This document shows, in pieces, positions 63,365 to 64,000 of a DNA stretch of 64,000 bases. Within the stretch, counting starts at the first letter, position 1, and every line of letters starts with the position of its first letter. The position numbers and the translations under genes were made by a program. Source of the stretch: Erythrobacter ramosus (GTDB lineage: Bacteria > Pseudomonadota > Alphaproteobacteria > Sphingomonadales > Sphingomonadaceae); assembly GCF_009828055.1 (NCBI RefSeq), contig NZ_WTYB01000002.1:186001-250000 (forward strand), written 5' to 3'. Below the pieces are notes generated by a model. That model was not told where the DNA came from and searched no databases. It worked only from the letters and a program-made list of their open reading frames with translations.

Positions 63365-64000
63365 GGCGCGCGTGCGCGACACAAAAGCTGGCGTGACCGA
63401 TTTGCCGGTGCGGCTGGCGTCCGCAATCGTCATGCTGGTGCTGGCGGGCGGGGCGCTGTGGCTGGGCGGGTGGTTCTGGACCGCGTTTGTGGCGCTCGTC
63501 GCCTGCGGCGTGCTGTGGGAATGGAACAAGCTGATCGGACGCTTCCGGCTGGCCGGGCTGGGCGAGACGCTGTGGTTCTTTGGCGGGGTGGTCTATGTCG
63601 GCGGAGCGACGCTCGCGATGGAGATCGTGCGCAACGGCCTCACCCACGTGTTCCCGGACTCGCCGATCAGAGGCTACGGCCCGCTTGAGGTGTTGCTGGT
63701 GTTCCTGCTGCCGATCGTCGCGGTTGATGTGGGAGCCTATTTCGCAGGCCGCGCCATTGGCGGGCCGAAGATCGCACCGCGGATCAGCCCGGCCAAGACC
63801 TGGGCCGGCCTTTTTGGCGGGGCGCTGTTGGCAGGGTTGGTGGGCATCGCTGTCGAGCTTGCCGATATTGGGCCGGCGGCAGTGCCCGGCTTCAATTGGA
63901 TCAGCATTGCCGGAGCGGTGTTCGGCGGTCTGTTGATCGCAGTGATCGCGCAAAGCGGCGATTTCTTCGAAAGCTGGATGAAGCGGCGCGCGGGCGTAAA
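63351..64000 (+). CDS. cdsA: Phosphatidate cytidylyltransferase, cut by window end
   Basis: The first about 216 residues of a CdsA-type enzyme that makes CDP-diacylglycerol from phosphatidate and CTP, precursor of the PssA reaction. Several membrane helices are visible, with 'VDVGAYFAGRAIGGPKIAPRISPAKTWAG' in parts and the signature 'AQSGDFFESWMKRRAGVK' running to the last base. CCCGGAGGGAGCG precedes ATG 63351. The 3' end lies outside the window. Confidence 0.9.
   Translation, partial: MADGEARVRDTKAGVTDLPVRLASAIVMLVLAGGALWLGGWFWTAFVALVACGVLWEWNKLIGRFRLAGLGETLWFFGGVVYVGGATLAMEIVRNGLTHVFPDSPIRGYGPLEVLLVFLLPIVAVDVGAYFAGRAIGGPKIAPRISPAKTWAGLFGGALLAGLVGIAVELADIGPAAVPGFNWISIAGAVFGGLLIAVIAQSGDFFESWMKRRAGV

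Overview
The window looks like chromosome of a GC-rich alphaproteobacterium of the order Sphingomonadales, probably near Erythrobacter/Porphyrobacter. This is inferred from the protein families, from the gene neighbourhoods (rpsB-tsf-pyrH-frr-uppS-cdsA; SRP RNA next to dnaX-ybaB; yajC-secD-secF; aroQ-accB-accC) and from alphaproteobacterial families such as DUF6456, a GTA-type holin and the NDUFS4-like complex I subunit. Species cannot be fixed from the sequence alone. No rRNA, CRISPR array, intact insertion sequence or complete prophage was seen.

Layout. 0.15-6.7 kb: an unusual sensory/secretory locus. It has a membrane histidine kinase with a periplasmic sensor half, a LuxR-type response regulator, two secreted CopC-fold proteins of equal length (143 aa) that bracket the locus, an LprI/DUF1311 protein, a DUF4424 protein and two secreted proteins sharing a Cys motif. 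An inverted-repeat element is present twice, before the regulator gene and before the Cys-motif genes, and is a candidate operator. 6.8-8.9 kb: a chimeric integrase-N-terminus/coiled-coil gene beside tRNA-Pro(TGG), followed by a tRNA-CAT (probably Ile2). 9-15 kb: polysaccharide deacetylase, orphan soluble kinase, Lrp regulator, GFA protein, type II NADH dehydrogenase, PhyH oxygenase. 15.1-17.6 kb: accC, accB, aroQ. 17.6-19.6 kb: small hypothetical gene, REP/MITE-like palindrome, GTA-type holin, CitE-like lyase. 19.7-24.2 kb: a molybdenum hydroxylase with two maturation genes (MobA-like, XdhC) and tRNA-Pro(GGG).

24.4-27.3 kb: Sec accessory proteins. 27.4-32.2 kb: glycosyltransferase, XRE/S24-like regulator, DUF6456, uracil-DNA glycosylase family protein, ABC-F ATPase. 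32.3-37.8 kb: secreted SIMPL and PepSY proteins, a PhoP/PhoQ-like pair, an ECF sigma factor with a translationally coupled membrane partner, a lipoprotein. 37.8-42.3 kb: chorismate mutase, polyprenyl diphosphate synthase, HrpB helicase, complex I subunit, SRP RNA. 42.3-48.8 kb: dnaX, ybaB, small unknown genes, lon, HU. 48.8-50.8 kb: lipoprotein, rlmB, tRNA-Tyr. 51-56 kb: DabA-DabB inorganic carbon uptake with a divergent LysR regulator and a textbook LysR dyad. 56-58.9 kb: KAS III-like enzyme, psd, pssA. 59.3-64 kb: rpsB-tsf-pyrH-frr-uppS-cdsA, with cdsA cut by the window edge.

How it fits together: most of the window is housekeeping (translation, secretion, phospholipid, isoprenoid and fatty acid synthesis, replication, proteolysis). 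The parts most worth a second look are the secreted-protein two-component locus with its repeated operator-like element, the chimeric tRNA-linked integrase-like gene, the dab operon with its regulator, the orphan GTA holin, the antisense-overlapping mobA-like/xdhC pair, and the tandem repeat plus dyad near the XRE gene.
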